A stretch of DNA of 64,000 nt from the NCBI RefSeq assembly GCF_000283155.1, contig NW_004454181.1:23513163-23577162 (forward strand). Direction: 5' to 3'. This DNA comes from Ceratotherium simum simum. Its lineage: Eukaryota; Chordata; Mammalia; Perissodactyla; Rhinocerotidae. Positions 24,370-40,342 of this stretch are shown here, in pieces. Numbering within the stretch: position 1 is the first letter of the stretch; each line of letters opens with the position of its first letter. The notes below the pieces were generated by a model. The model was given only the letters and a program-made list of their open reading frames with translations, had not been told where the DNA came from and searched no databases. The position numbers were made by a program, and so were the translations under genes.

Positions 24370-25990
24370 ACATCCATCTACATCAATGATACAACAAATA
24401 TTTAGTGATTGCCAACCTGGTGCCAAGCTCTGTTTTAGTTGCTGGGAATATAATAGGAAATAAGATAAAGTCCATGTTTTCATGTAGCTGATGTTCTAGA
24501 TGGGGGAAATAAACAATAAATAAGTAAACAAATAAATAAAAAATTAACATCAAGTAGTGCTATAGAATGAATGTTTGTGTCCCCTCCAAATTCATATATT
24601 GAAACCTATCCCCAGTGTGATGGTATTAGGAGGTGGGGCCTTTAGGGGGGTGATTAGGTCATAAGGGTGGAGCCCTCATGAATGGGATTAGTGCCCTTAT
24701 CAAAGACACTCCAGAGAGCTCCCTCACTCCTTTCCACCATGGGAGGACACATGGAGAAGACAGCCCTCTGTGAACCAGGAAGCAAGTTCTCACCAGACAC
24801 CAATTCTGCTGGCAATTTGATCTTGGACTTCCAGCCTCTAGTATTGGTGGATTAAACAACAGAAATTTATTTCTGTTTAATTTATTCTGTTCAGTCTATG
24901 GTATTGTGTTACAGCAGCCTGACTGGACTAAGACAGAGTGGGAAACACTACAATGAAAATAAAAGAGAATTATTCTTAGAGAGTTATCTAACCCTGACTC
25001 TCACCCCAACCCTGGGTGCTCCTACTGTTGAGTGGTCAAGGAGGCCTCTGAAATGGTGACAAATGAGCTGATAGCTGAATGCCATGAAGAAACCAGTGAA
25101 GGGAACATCTGGGGGAAGACCATTCTAGGCAAAGGGAAGAACAAGACCAATGGTTTTGAGATGGGAGCAAGCTTGGTGTGTTTGAGGAACAGCAGGAGGT
25201 CAGGGTGGCTGGAACGTAATGAGTGAGGTGGAGAGTGGTGGGTGATGAGCTCAGACACACAGGAAGGAGCCAGCTCACACAGGGCCTGTAGGCCAAAGTA
25301 AGGAGTATGGATTTTTTACTCAAGTTTTCTTCTAGTGATGGTAAACACTGTAGAATATAAGGAGAGGATGACAGGATGTGATTTATGCTTCTGAATGTTC
25401 ATTCTGGTTTCAGTGTGGAGAATGGATGACCTGGGGACAAAAGTGGAGGTAGGGAGCTCAGGGGGGCCATCAAATGGTACAGGCAAGAGATGATAGTGTC
25501 TTGGATTAGGATGGTGTCAATGGAAGTAGAGAGTAGTGGATGGATTAGATATACGTTTTTTGAAGTGAGAAAACATAACTTGCTCATCTATTGGATGTAG
25601 AGAGTAAGGCAAATTGAATCAAGGATGACAGGGGCTTTTGGCTTGAGCAAATGAGTAGATGGTGGTGCCATTTACTGAGAGAAGGTGGTGGGGGTAGAAA
25701 TGGATGTATTCTTTTGTTATCAGGGCAGGGAATCAAAAATTCTTTTTTAGACATATTAATTTTGATATGCCTTGTAGAAATGCCTGGCCAAGAGGAGATG
25801 TCAAGTACGGAGGTGTCAGATCCACAAGTCTGGAAGAGAGCATTTAGAGATGGAAATATCCATTTGAGAGTCATCAGTGTGAAGATGGCATTTAAAACTT
25901 TGAAAGTGGGTGATGTCACCAAGGAAGAGAGTGCTGTTGGAGAAGGGGCAGCCACACCTCCCAAGCCCTCATCCCTAAGTTCAACACTGA
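24370..25990 (+). repeat. ancient mid-repetitive element, copy B (family not assigned)
   Basis: It has AACAAATATTTAGTGATTGC, GGTTTTGAGATGGGAGCAAG, TTTGAGGAACAGCAGGAGGT and TTTTTTAGACATATTAATTT in the same order as copy A. It is interrupted by the MST LTR at 24558-24935. Open frames here are by-products of the repeat. Confidence 0.6.
24558..24935 (+). mobile_element. MST-type solo LTR (ERVL-MaLR)
   Basis: Begins TGCTATAGAATGAATGTTTG, contains the GGAGGTGGGGCCTTTAGG and GATTAGTGCCCTTATCAAAG blocks typical of MST LTRs, and ends CTGGACTAAGACA. It splits an older repeat that continues at about 24940. No convincing target duplication is seen. Confidence 0.8.
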
Positions 25991-26339
25991 CTAATGGTCA
26001 TGGTCATATGCCATAGCACAACAATTTTACCCCTCCCATTCCACTAAAATAAACACTTACTGCCTCTTCTATATGAAAGGTGTTACCCTAAAGAATAAAG
26101 GGTTTCAAACATAGGTGACTAATACATGATGCCATCTCTCAAGTTGCTCACAAATTGGTAAGGAAAGGGTAATTATAATATAAAAGGTAGAATATGTTAG
26201 TGTATTTCCAAGGGAGTGGAGGAGTCCTCAAAAGATAAACTTCGGCAGACTGGTTGGGAGATCATGGAGGGTCAAGAAATTGGATTCTTAGACAACAGGA
26301 TGCTATTGAAGATTTCTAAGTTCCATGATAAGATTAACA

Positions 26340-26895
26340 CCTTTCCTACCTATCTATGGCTTATTCATCCTCCCATGTCTAGCTCAAATCTCACCCCATC
26401 CACAAAGTATTGCCCACCCTCCGCTACCACTCACTTTTCATCTTTAAGTCCTTCTGCATTTATTATCTAGTGCTAATCCATTTAGCACCTAATGACACAC
26501 TGTCTCTTTCAGATGGTTTATTGTAGGAACATCTTACTTTTTCACCTGGTCTATAAATTTCTTCGATGGAGGATCCATGACTTAAATCCATAGTCTGGCT
26601 CAGGGATAGGGACATAATAAGCCCTCAAGCAATGCCTGTTGCTTTAAGAGTCACTTCTTCAGGGAATTCTTCTCTGATCTCCAATAGATCAGGCTCCTTT
26701 GTTCTACACTCTCATAGAATCATTTCCTAGCACACTTCTCAGTTTTTAACTATATACCCTGTGTGTGACTATTTGAATAGGATCTATCTTCCCACAGGTT
26801 GTAAATTCCCAAAGAGCAGGGATCATCTCTGGTTTTGTTCATGGTAACGCCCCTAGTTTGTGTGCAACAAACGTTTGTTGAAAAATTAAATGAAT
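26340..26895 (+). mobile_element. L2 LINE fragments
   Basis: TTCTTCAGGGAATTCTTCTC, AATTCCCAAAGAGCAGGGAT and CAAACGTTTGTTGAAAAATT are L2 3'-end words. An additional L2 copy seems to precede it at about 26340-26640. Confidence 0.65.
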
Positions 26896-27589
26896 AGGCG
26901 TGGCCTTAGGTATTCAAGGGGTCAAGGGCCTTGAGCTGAGTAGCCCTCGTCATGGTTCAACTGTCAGACTGCATTTTCTGAAAGAGCAATGACATTCACA
27001 CAGTGGAACTACCCCACAGGGGGAGTTCCTACTGATGAACTTCCCTTTTGCTTAGGGACAAGCTAGTTCCTGGAGGGTGGCTCTTCTATCGGAAAGAGGC
27101 CCCTCGAAGGCTGATTTATCATCACTTAGGACACTTGAGTGCTCCCTTTTGTACAGTTGAGCAGGAGGCAAAGCAGAGTGTTCCCAACTGTCAGGAAGAA
27201 TAAGCATGCTGGCAGCAGCCATGGATCTTCTAAACAGATGGAGCGACATATGTATATTTACATATATATTTCCTAATCAATAGGTTCCAGCGAAAACATG
27301 AAAACTTAAGAACATGATAGGAATTTAAGGGGCTCTAAAGGAGTTTAATTCCTTAAAGAAAATTAGCACAATTGTTTTTTTAGCTGCAGACGGCTTCAGG
27401 GAAAAATGAATAGTACTATTGAATGATCAAACTTTTCTCTCTAAATATGTAAATCTCTTTTTCAAATTAGGCACTTCTAGCATTTCTTCTAAGAAATGCA
27501 TTTCTGGGGCCAGCCAAAAGGAGCTTTGAAATCCTTTAGCCATATTCCTGGCCCCTGTCTGCTTCTCTGTCTGCCATCACCAGCCACAC

Positions 27590-27850
27590 AGGCCTATTTG
27601 TTCTATTTCTCCAACAGGCCAACCTTGTTGTCCCCTAGGAAATTTGTCATTGCTTGTTCCTCTGCCTGAAGTGCCCCTCCCCCTAACTTGTGAATGTCTG
27701 AATCCTCATCATTTGAGTCTCACCACAAAGCCTTCTTTGGAGAGGCTTCTGACCCTGATTAAAGATACCACCTGCTAGTCACTCTCTATCACTGTGGAGT
27801 CTCTGGCCACTGGAAGCACCTGAGACATAGCAGATGGTCAGTAAAAAAAA
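27590..27850 (+). mobile_element. L2 LINE fragment
   Basis: Has the TTGAGTCTCACCACAAAGCC and TTCTTTGGAGAGGCTTCTGA words of L2 3' ends. Confidence 0.55.
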
Positions 27851-28159
27851 AAAATGAATAGATTAAGATAAGCCATTATGCCCCAACAGAATCCCATAAT
27901 TTGTCTGTTTGCTATTTGAGCCATGTGTATTGGAGACAATATAGGCTTGAAGATTTAGCCTAAGATTTATTGCTTCTGATTCTTGCTTTGTTCATGTCTG
28001 TGAATATCTTCAAAGAACATGGTTTGCAATTTTATCCGCTACAGAACCACATTTTGCTCCTGTAATTCATGTGAAAACGATCTTGTCGCACATTACCATT
28101 TGCCTACCTCTTCCATTCTTCCCTCCTTTCTTAATAATAGAACCCTTTGGGGCAATGCA

Positions 28160-29066
28160 CCCAGTTAAAAATACACATACTCACCCTCCCAGGCTTTCTT
28201 AACAGCTACAGCAGGCAGCCATGTAACCTAGTTCTGGCAGCTGAGCAGTACAAGTCGAGTGAGGCTTTGGGAAAGCTGTTGCTTTCTTGATAACAAGGTA
28301 GTGACTCAGGCGCTATGTGTCTTTTGCCCTTTGACCGTCTACCCTTCTCTCCACTGGCATGTAGACGTGATGCTGAAGGTGAAGGAGTTGTCCTGTAGAG
28401 CGGGTGCTTTCAGCGCTCTGCCCACAACACCTCGACACTCACCATTCCTATTTTCACCACAGGCTTCCTACCAAAAGCTCTGGTGACTCTACCTGAGGGC
28501 TTTTGCTGGCTACAGGATCATGCTTAGCTTGTATGCGGCAGGGTGGAAGTGTCAGAGAGTTAGTGACACTGGGAGCAGCCCTCAATGACAGATGGGAGTA
28601 GAAGGGAGTTGGTGCATAAATATCCGAGCTCCTTGGCCTTCAGGTGGGACAACTTTGAGGCATGAGCTACACACACTGGGGGCAGACAGAGCAGCCTGAG
28701 GTCCCAGCGGGACTGAACACCAGTTGCCCACAGCAGCAACTCACTCATTAACGCATCCTGTGTTGGCTTTCTTTTCCCTGTCTCACTTCCCTAATTTCTA
28801 CCCTCCTGGGATCACCTTCCAAATAAACCACTTGCACATGAACCCTTGTCTCAGGGACTCCAGGGGGAACCCAATCCAAGATATCTCATGACCATGCGGA
28901 TGAAAGCCACATGCTAAGAGTGGAGAGGAATGTAGAAAGAGCCTGACTCTTTGATGTCAGACTTGACCACCTGCACCAGCCTTGGACTGACTTCCTCTGG
29001 ACTTCTTGTTACTTGAGAACAATAAACCTCTTACTTGGGTAAGCTGCCACAATTGAGTTTCAATGA
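28160..29066 (+). mobile_element. old repeat remnant(s), LTR- or MITE-like, family not assigned
   Basis: Includes AAATAAACCACTTGCACATG at about 28820 and a GACTTCTTGTTACTTGAGAA...AATAAACCTCTTA 3'-end-like block at about 28990. Both resemble common eutherian interspersed repeats. The last one appears to resume after the LTR at 29067. Confidence 0.35.
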
Positions 29067-29617
29067 TGTAGGGGAGCAGAATTTGCCATCCCAAAGTGTG
29101 TCTCTTTGGCTTGATTATTTTTAAGAACGAAAGGCTCAGGAAGAAACTTTGACCTTCCCCCTAAATACCTAAAAGAATGTAAGATGGAAGGCCTGTCCCA
29201 GGAAGGGACAGGTTATCAGCATAGATAACTATAGTCTAATATGAACTAGGTGTGGTAGACAGGGAGGAACCTAGCAAGGTCCCTTTGATCAAAGTCCTCT
29301 CCATGTCCTGTTCTCTGCATAGCATGGCACACATTTGTTGACTAAACATTTGCATTTCCATCTCCGTGTGAATTGCCTTCCTACCCTTTGAAGTCCCAAA
29401 CCACTACCCTCAACATCCTCTTTTGGCTTTAGCTGAAGGTGGTATTTAAAGTGGTGGCTTTGGCCACTTTGGCAATTTACTCAGTTTTCCTGGGTTTCTC
29501 CCATGTATACATGTTATTAAACTATTTGTTTTTCTCCTGTTATTGTCTCATGTCAATTTAATTCTTAGATCAGCCAGAAGAACCTAGAAGGTAGAGGAAA
29601 ATTTCTCCTCCCCTACA
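29067..29617 (+). mobile_element. solo LTR, family A copy 1 (551 bp)
   Basis: Begins TGTAGGGGAGCAGAATTTGC and ends CTCCTCCCCTACA, with TGTAGGGGA/TCCCCTACA ends. Flanking bases ATGA and ATGG suggest a 4-bp duplication. It is clearly related to the element at 46272-46609. I do not recognise the named family. No viral gene is present. Confidence 0.75.
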
Positions 29618-29739
29618 ATGGCATGCAGCCAAATGTGACTGCAACAGAGAGATCTGGAAGAAGCTTTAGTTGAGTACAAATGCAACCAGTCATCAGCTGG
29701 ACATGCCTGCTAACAAAGCTGACACCCTGGCTGCATGAT

Positions 29740-29920
29740 TACTAGCCCCTTACCTGTTATGGCATGTTACAGTTGGCACAGCGTTTGCTTTTATGTTGCT
29801 ATATTTAATCCTCACGTTAATTTTGCGAGGTTATTATCAACTCCATTTTCCTGAAGTTCAGAGAGGCCAAGTCCCAGTATTACATGGTTAGCGGTAGAAT
29901 TAGAACTCCAAGTCCTGTGA
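29740..29920 (-). mobile_element. MIR SINE
   Basis: TTTAATCCTCACGTTAATTT, TTCCTGAAGTTCAGAGAGGC and GCGGTAGAATTAGAACTCCA fit reverse MIR. Confidence 0.6.
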
Positions 29921-29929
29921 TCTTCTGCT

Positions 29930-30390
29930 ATAGGGAGATAGGGGCTAGGTTTTCATTCTAAGGAATCTGTGGCATTTAAGTAATGAGTTGTACCTCTACC
30001 TGTTCCCTTTGCCTATCTCCTGAGATCCTGTGCTTTTCCATGCCTGCTTTCCACCATCACCCTTCACTCCATGGGACTGCAGATATTTGCTTCTACGGGA
30101 GCTACCACTCCCACCTGCCAAATCTCATCACGAACACCACACACTACTCATATGTTCTCCAAAGCACGTGCTAAATCCTCTTATCTCTAGGCTTTTGCTC
30201 AAGCTCTTGCCTTTGCCAGGAAGGCTTTACTTCAGAAGTGGGAAATTGCTGCATTTGGGCCCAGCAACGATGGTTTGGTAACTGCATCCTCATGGCAACT
30301 GTAGGCAGGACACCCATCTCAGCATGGCTCATAGCACCAAAGACATAGATGCTTAGTAAATATTTGTAAAATTGAAATGGGTAGCCATGG
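29930..30390 (+). mobile_element. L2-like LINE fragment
   Basis: CTCTAGGCTTTTGCTCAAGC and a terminal GATGCTTAGTAAATATTTG fit an L2 3' end. It borders the probable MFAP3 3'UTR. Confidence 0.5.
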
Positions 30391-30515
30391 TGGACTCCAA
30401 GTTGAATTCAAATTTACTCCTGTTTAAAATCATTTACATCAAGTTCCATCACACATAAAAATGAATATATACTCTACAGAAGATTTCAGACAAATGAAAT
30501 GTACTCCATTGAACA
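30391..30515. other. boundary between intergenic L2 and probable MFAP3 3'UTR
   Basis: Unique-looking AT-rich sequence. The MFAP3 polyadenylation site may lie here or further right. Confidence 0.4.
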
Positions 30516-33500
30516 TTTAATAAGTTACAGTCAAGTACAACTTTTTTTAACAAAAGGACAAAATCATAATGTAAGTGTTCATTAAAATGGTGAACATTTA
30601 AACATTATCTTAACATACCAAATAATACTCATTTACTTTTATGAAATGTGTTGAGAACCTAGGAGTTTATGTATAAGGCTAAGCATTTTCATCATTCCTG
30701 GCCTAGATGAGAAAAGATTGTGTTCTCTTACTGGTGACTCAGGAAATATGATATACTTGTGTTACAACTGCTGGTGTGTGGAGACAAGGCTAGCACCTAT
30801 GACTCTGGAAAACAAGCATGCCATGCTCCCATGCTGCTCTTGGACACAAGAGACAAAGTCTGATCTAGGGTGAAATTACATGCAGGGCGTGGAGAAGACT
30901 GCACCAAGGGGTTCACTGAGGCTTGAGAACCAAAGGGAAAGCAGTGTGCTTTGACTTTAAAATACATGTTAAGTGAGGCAAAGAAGCCAGGAGCCTTCTC
31001 ACAACCACTCCAGGTCAGCAGCTCCCAAGATATTAATATCAAGGTAGTTGGTAGGAAATACAAATGCTCACTGGGCCTGACTCAAGAATTAAACTATCAT
31101 AACAGATCCAACTTTGGGGATGGCTTATCAAACTGCCTATAAACTCAAGTGGGGTATCAGCTCAAAAGATGCCTGTCTTGTTTCAGTTGGTAAGGAATCT
31201 TTAAAAATGTTTACATGTCTATTTTTGGTAAATTTATTTCACAAAGCCACCATTTCATTTTATAAAGACAATAAGGTTCATTACATCACAATATAAGAAA
31301 AAATTTGTAAATGAGATGACAGAACTATTTCAAATACATTTTGTAGAGTAAAGGCATTTTCACTAACTATAAACTCCAGTGAGACAAAAGGATAATTACA
31401 CCACAGTTATTATCAAAAGACTTTTAGACTGAAGTTTAAATTCAAAAGGTTAAGGATTTTACAAAAAGATAACACGAGACTATTAATTATATATGAAAGC
31501 TATTTGATTAGATACAGAAAATATTAATAGGTGTAGTTTTCTTCCCCTTGAAAGTTAGCTTGAGAAAGTAATACCAACTCCAGTTAAATTTTGACCTACT
31601 TTAATTCCTTATCAATGGCACCATAACCTGGAACATTCAAAGTAATCTAGTTACTTTGGCCACCAAATTAAGTCACCATTATGTTTCTAAAATAATTTAT
31701 CCAGGATACACTGGAGTAGCCTATACCTGTTATATAGTATTGTATAAACCTACAGATTTTTTTCAGTATTTCATATATTTTTCCAAAGTCCTGTTTCCCA
31801 GGACTTTGATCATTAAATACATCTACTTTAAGGTTCTAAACACTCATGTCCATTATGAGAACACGTGGGGTAAACCTATTCTCTTTAATGTGACAAGCTA
31901 CATTCTAAGAAATGACCTCAAACCTGCTATACTGGGACAGGGTTGGAGGTACTATCCGAAGATATGAGGGATGTTCAGGGGACAGACTTTGGACAAGGCA
32001 TTTAAAAAACTTTTAATTTCTCAAGAGAAACATTCTGGGAAGGGAAAAAGTGTCCTATAATCTAGGGTATGTCCAAGAGCCCTTGCTCTCATAGCCAAAC
32101 GTATGAAAACAGTTTTTCTTAAACACAGGTCCGTGAGCCAAGGCAAGCTTTGGCTAAATGATGGGTAGCTTTTGTTTGGCTCTGGAGGTTTCCATGGAAA
32201 CAGCCTGAGACAGAAAAGGCAGCATTATGATCTTTATCTGTAATGCCATCTGATAAAACTGCACATTGATTCATTCATGCTATCCAGAGCAGATGTATTA
32301 TTTTGATAAGCCTGGACAAAGGAAGGCATGAGTTCTATCCAGCCACGCTGAAATTTCCTGCCTTCCTCCATTTGAAACCTTAAATTAAAATCTCCATAAA
32401 ACCTCCTCTGAACATTTCTGTCAGGAACCTCTAGTTCAAGTAATGCTTCAATAATCAGAAGCCAAATGAAGAAATGTGAAGCACCAAGTGGAGCTCCACT
32501 GCCAAGTTCTTAAAATTATATGACACCAAGCATCCTGTAGCTGAAGAAATTATTCTGAAGAGTATTTACAATTCCATTATATCAGATCTCAGCCAGGTAA
32601 GAAATATTGTCTTAAGTGTTTATTATACACAGTTGAATCAGGTGGCATCATCCATAATTTTTCTCCCTCTTTATGTCTACATCATTCGTATGTGTGTGTA
32701 TATATATCTATATATCTGTATCTGTATATTTAACATAATAACACACCACATACCATTATCTAATATTATTTCAGGTTAATGCTTCTCAGAAATGACACAA
32801 AAGCAGCCCTATCTCAGATTTCTATATCTGAAGTACACAAAAATAAAAACCTCGACAACAATAAAATATAAACAAAATAAACCAGATAAGGAGGCATGCA
32901 ACCTTTAGCACCATGTTTAAGACCGCGGAGGGCAAGGGTGTAGACAGAGGTCTAAAGAGGAATCCAGCTCTGGGTTTCCCCCTGGAATGGGATCCCAAAC
33001 ACAGAACCCTCTTGTAAAGCCCAGTACTTTTAAAAAGGGAAATCCTGAGAAATTCTATTAATAGAAATGTCAAAATCCATGATTTACCAGAGACAGATGA
33101 TTTGACATTGTTTCTTACTCTAAAAGCATTGAAGACATTATTCCTTAGGAGAAAATTGCTCACTTTTGGAGATCAGATGGGAAATCACTGCTAGCTCTAT
33201 GAACTAAATGATGCCTCAGTAAGTTAAAAATACATGATATATCCCCCAAAAGGACTAATTTACTCGTGGAAAGTAGTTTACTAATGAGCAGTTAGCTCCC
33301 TGATATCTGTATAATATAGACAGGGGCTACACTGAGAAGATTGAACCGAGCACATACAATTGCACACTCCACAAGGCCAACCATCTGAAAAACACTCACA
33401 CCACTATGCACTATAGCATTGATGTGGGAACCTGAATCAAGGACTAAGTCTCAGCTTGGTCCTTTCCATAAAAAGGGACTAAAAGTCTAAGGAAGGGTTT

Positions 33501-33950
33501 ATTTAGAGATGTGCTGAGTGGTTTAAAGGTGACAGGTAAGAAGTTATAGGGCTAGAAATGACTTTAGATATCACGTAATACAAATCTCTCATCTTATTGG
33601 TGGGAAAACTGAGGCCCCAACATAAGCGTCAGCCCTAACCAATGGAAGAACCGTGAGCAAGAAGAGAAGCCATGGAACTCTTAGCGCAGTACTTCAGTAC
33701 CTTCCCCATTGAGTCTATCTCTCAGGCTCCTTTAAATCTTAACATGTATCATTTACTCAAGCTTGAGGAAAATGACTGAAAACTATCAGGGAAAACTCTG
33801 AATTTTTACAAAGCTTTTGGCAATAATTCACGTTCCGATGTGCTTAATATTAACAAGGGGAAAACCCCAGTCATCTTTTGGTGAAATGTTATTTTCCTGC
33901 ATGAAACAGGTTCCTGTTCTGAGAGCTATTTTTGTAGGTACTGGGATAGC
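30516..33950 (-). other. MFAP3: probable MFAP3 3'UTR
   Basis: This stretch follows the MFAP3 stop codon, is AT-rich and shows almost no recognisable interspersed repeat, unlike both flanks. That fits a long transcribed 3'UTR. On the minus strand AATAAA hexamers lie at 33503-33498, 32623-32618 and 31238-31233, and an ATTAAA lies at 30521-30516. An L2 copy ends near 30390, just beyond. The real polyadenylation site cannot be chosen from sequence alone, so the left edge is a guess. Confidence 0.45.
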
Positions 33951-37887
<3,937 letters not shown>

Positions 37888-37939
37888 GGGAAAATGGGAG
37901 AAAATCTTATTTAATTTGGAGAACTCAAAAGCTTCTATA
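37888..37939 (-). other. MFAP3: MFAP3 5'UTR part of the start-codon exon (putative)
   Basis: Upstream of the ATG on the minus strand is an acceptor-like CTCTTGTTATAG. Its AG is at 37941-37940, so the exon would begin at 37939. A second AG would place the boundary at 37934. The acceptor is predicted from sequence only. Confidence 0.4.
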
Positions 37940-38213
37940 CTATAACAAGAGCACAGTGAGTAATTTATTGCCTGGTATTGGAGTTTTCCAAAAAAGTGGT
38001 AGATCGAGGTGTATTTTGAAGTCTTCAAGATTAAAAGATGTGGGTGGAGACCAACCTAAAAGAAAGCCAGATATAAAGTTTAACCAACAAAGACTCATAA
38101 TGGGGTGAAGCTCTAAGTTCTAGAAATGAACAGATGTGAAATTGATTAGAATAACTGGCGCAGACATCAGGGAGTGAAACAGAAAGACCACCACCTAAAG
38201 ATCTCACACACAG

Positions 38214-38400
38214 ATGGTAGAAAGAGCACTGACCTGGGCAATGTCAGTCCTAGCTTCTGATCCTAGCTTTGCTCCTAACAAGCTGTACGACTTTGGCAAA
38301 TAGCATTCTCTCTGGGCTGGTTTTCTCATCTGTCAAATGAAGGACTAGATGAGACAATCTCTAAGGACTCCTCTAGTTCTGAAATGCTATGATTCTGTTT
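38214..38400 (+). mobile_element. MIR-type SINE
   Basis: GTAGAAAGAGCACTGACCTG, GTACGACTTTGGCAAATAGC and TTTCTCATCTGTCAAATGAA match MIR/MIR3 order. Confidence 0.68.
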
Positions 38401-38730
38401 CACTCTGACAAATTCTATGCAACAGGGAGCCAATGAAGGCTAAAATATTTAGCTTAATGATCTTTTATTTCAACCTGCACCACTACCATCTGTTGTTATA
38501 TCAATGATGTAAATCAACTGGTACATCATAATCATAACCATGGAGCTCAAAATTTGAGTAATTCAAGTACACAGACACATTAGATATAAACAATGCAGAG
38601 ACAATTGAAGTAGTTTTTTTAATATTAGAAAGAAAATTGCACTACTACATATACATAAACAGTTATTGATTTCTGAGGCTAAAGAACCTCCCTCCTGGGC
38701 AAGACTGTCAGACAAAAGAATTTTCTTTTA

Positions 38731-38963
38731 GGGGCCAGCCCCGTTGCACAGCGGTTAAGTGCGCGCGCTCTGTTGCTGGCAGCCCGGGTTCAGATCCTGG
38801 GCGCACACCGAAGCACCGCTTGTCAGGCCATGCTGTGGTGGCGTCCCATATAAAGTGGAGGAAGATGGGCACAGATGTTAGCCTAGGGCCAGTCTTCCTC
38901 AGCAGAAAGAGGAGGATTGGCATGGATGTTAGCTCAGGGCTGATCTTCCTCACACACACACAC
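38731..38963 (+). mobile_element. ERE-type SINE with (CA)n tail
   Basis: Starts GGGGCCAGCCCCGTTGCACA and ends in a short CA repeat instead of poly(A). A perfect 17-bp duplication AAAAGAATTTTCTTTTA is at 38714-38730 and 38964-38980. Lies in MFAP3 intron 1. Confidence 0.92.
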
Positions 38964-40208
38964 AAAAGAATTTTCTTTTAATAAGTTCTTCAATATCAAG
39001 AGACAAAATACAGTATATTTAACAGTTTGTAAGAATACCAAATTTCTAGCTCCAAGTCTGTAAAATTAGCTAAGGGAGGAATTGACATCTTAAATGTCCA
39101 GTTGGTAGAAATGGAAACATAAACTACAGGGAAAGACTGCCAGACAAATTTAAAAGAAGAGTAAAATATCATGAATAAAAAGCAAAATAATATCCCAGTA
39201 TAAGAGTCTACGTGATTATGATCATCTTCCTGATAATCTGATTCCTCTTTTAAATCACTGATTCTCAAAAGAAAACTTTCAACTTCTACTTCTATAAAAG
39301 ATGGGATGAAATGTCTAGCTTTATTTCTTATGAGGGCCCCAAATAATTAGTTCTGGAAATGACATTTATTCCCCTTTATACTTACATGAAGGCTGCCTGA
39401 CCATAGAACCATAAAAAGCAATGGATCATTGTATTTTGTCATTAAACTTCTCACAGTCTAAATTATAAGTTGTAAATGTCATTTAATTTTCATTAGCCCT
39501 TGAAAGAATGGTTGAATGATAATTTTCTCTATCTTTCAAATTTAAAGAGGGACTATTTAGAGTAAAACAAAGGACTTCAGACTGTGCTATACATAATAGA
39601 TTGAACACGTGTTTATTTCTATTTCTTCCCAAGTCCCACTAAAATGATAATAAAGGAAACAAAGAACTTGGGCATTGGAGAGGATTTTAGACATGATCTG
39701 ATCTAACCCATTCACTTCACAGTGACTTGCTCCTTTAGATTATAGTATAAGTTAGTAGGAAAATCTGGGTCTCCCTTTATTAGGAGGGAGTGGTGAGTTG
39801 AAACAATGGAAATAACATTTATTAAATGACTGCCATAAGCTAGGCACTGTGCTAGGGGCTTGACACGTGTGAGCTCCCAAGTTCTTTTTCACTGTAAGAT
39901 ACACAACAATTGGCAAACATGATTTTTGTCCTTTACTCTAGACTAGTGGTTCTCAGTGGTGATAGGAAATGCGTGTGCTGAAAAAGGGCTCCAGGATTTC
40001 CCTAGGACTTCAATAAAGAGCTCCTGTGGCTTCATCCAAGTCAGCATTTTCCAAATTTCATTCGTTTCTTGTACTGTCATGATTTGTTTTTTTGCTATAT
40101 CTGTGTACCAAATTATTATTTATGCTTTTTCTTTAAATGAACTCATTACTTTACTTTCATGCATTTACTTTAAAAGGAAAGTCTGAATCACATCTGTGGA
40201 TAAAAGTA

Positions 40209-40342
40209 CAGTTGTCCCTCGGTACTCGCAGGCGATTGGTTCCAGGACCTCCTGCGGATACCAAAATCTGTGGATGTTCAAGTCCCTTACTCGGCCCTCT
40301 GTATCTGCAGGTTCTGCATCCATGGATACGGAGGGCCAACTG
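40209..40342. mobile_element. Tigger-like (Tc1/mariner) MITE
   Basis: A 134-bp near-palindrome starting CAGTTGTCCCTCGGTA and ending GGAGGGCCAACTG, flanked by TA at 40207-40208 and 40343-40344. It has the GGTTCCAGGACC and GGATACCAAAATCTG words of MER2/Tigger ends. The centre is deleted. Confidence 0.82.

Noticed and set aside
27503..27525. GGGGCCAGCC word resembling an ERE 5' end
   Set aside because: Only about 10 bases match. There is no A/B box, tail or target duplication.
32822..33163. 113-codon minus-strand open frame in the MFAP3 3'UTR region
   Set aside because: Hydrophobic and Phe-rich as expected from AT-rich sequence. No homology recognised, and it lies downstream of the MFAP3 stop on the same strand.
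37888..38028. upstream in-frame ATG extension of MFAP3 (47 extra residues)
   Set aside because: It would bury the signal peptide behind a non-signal leader, crosses a probable acceptor site, and is absent from the known 362-residue protein.
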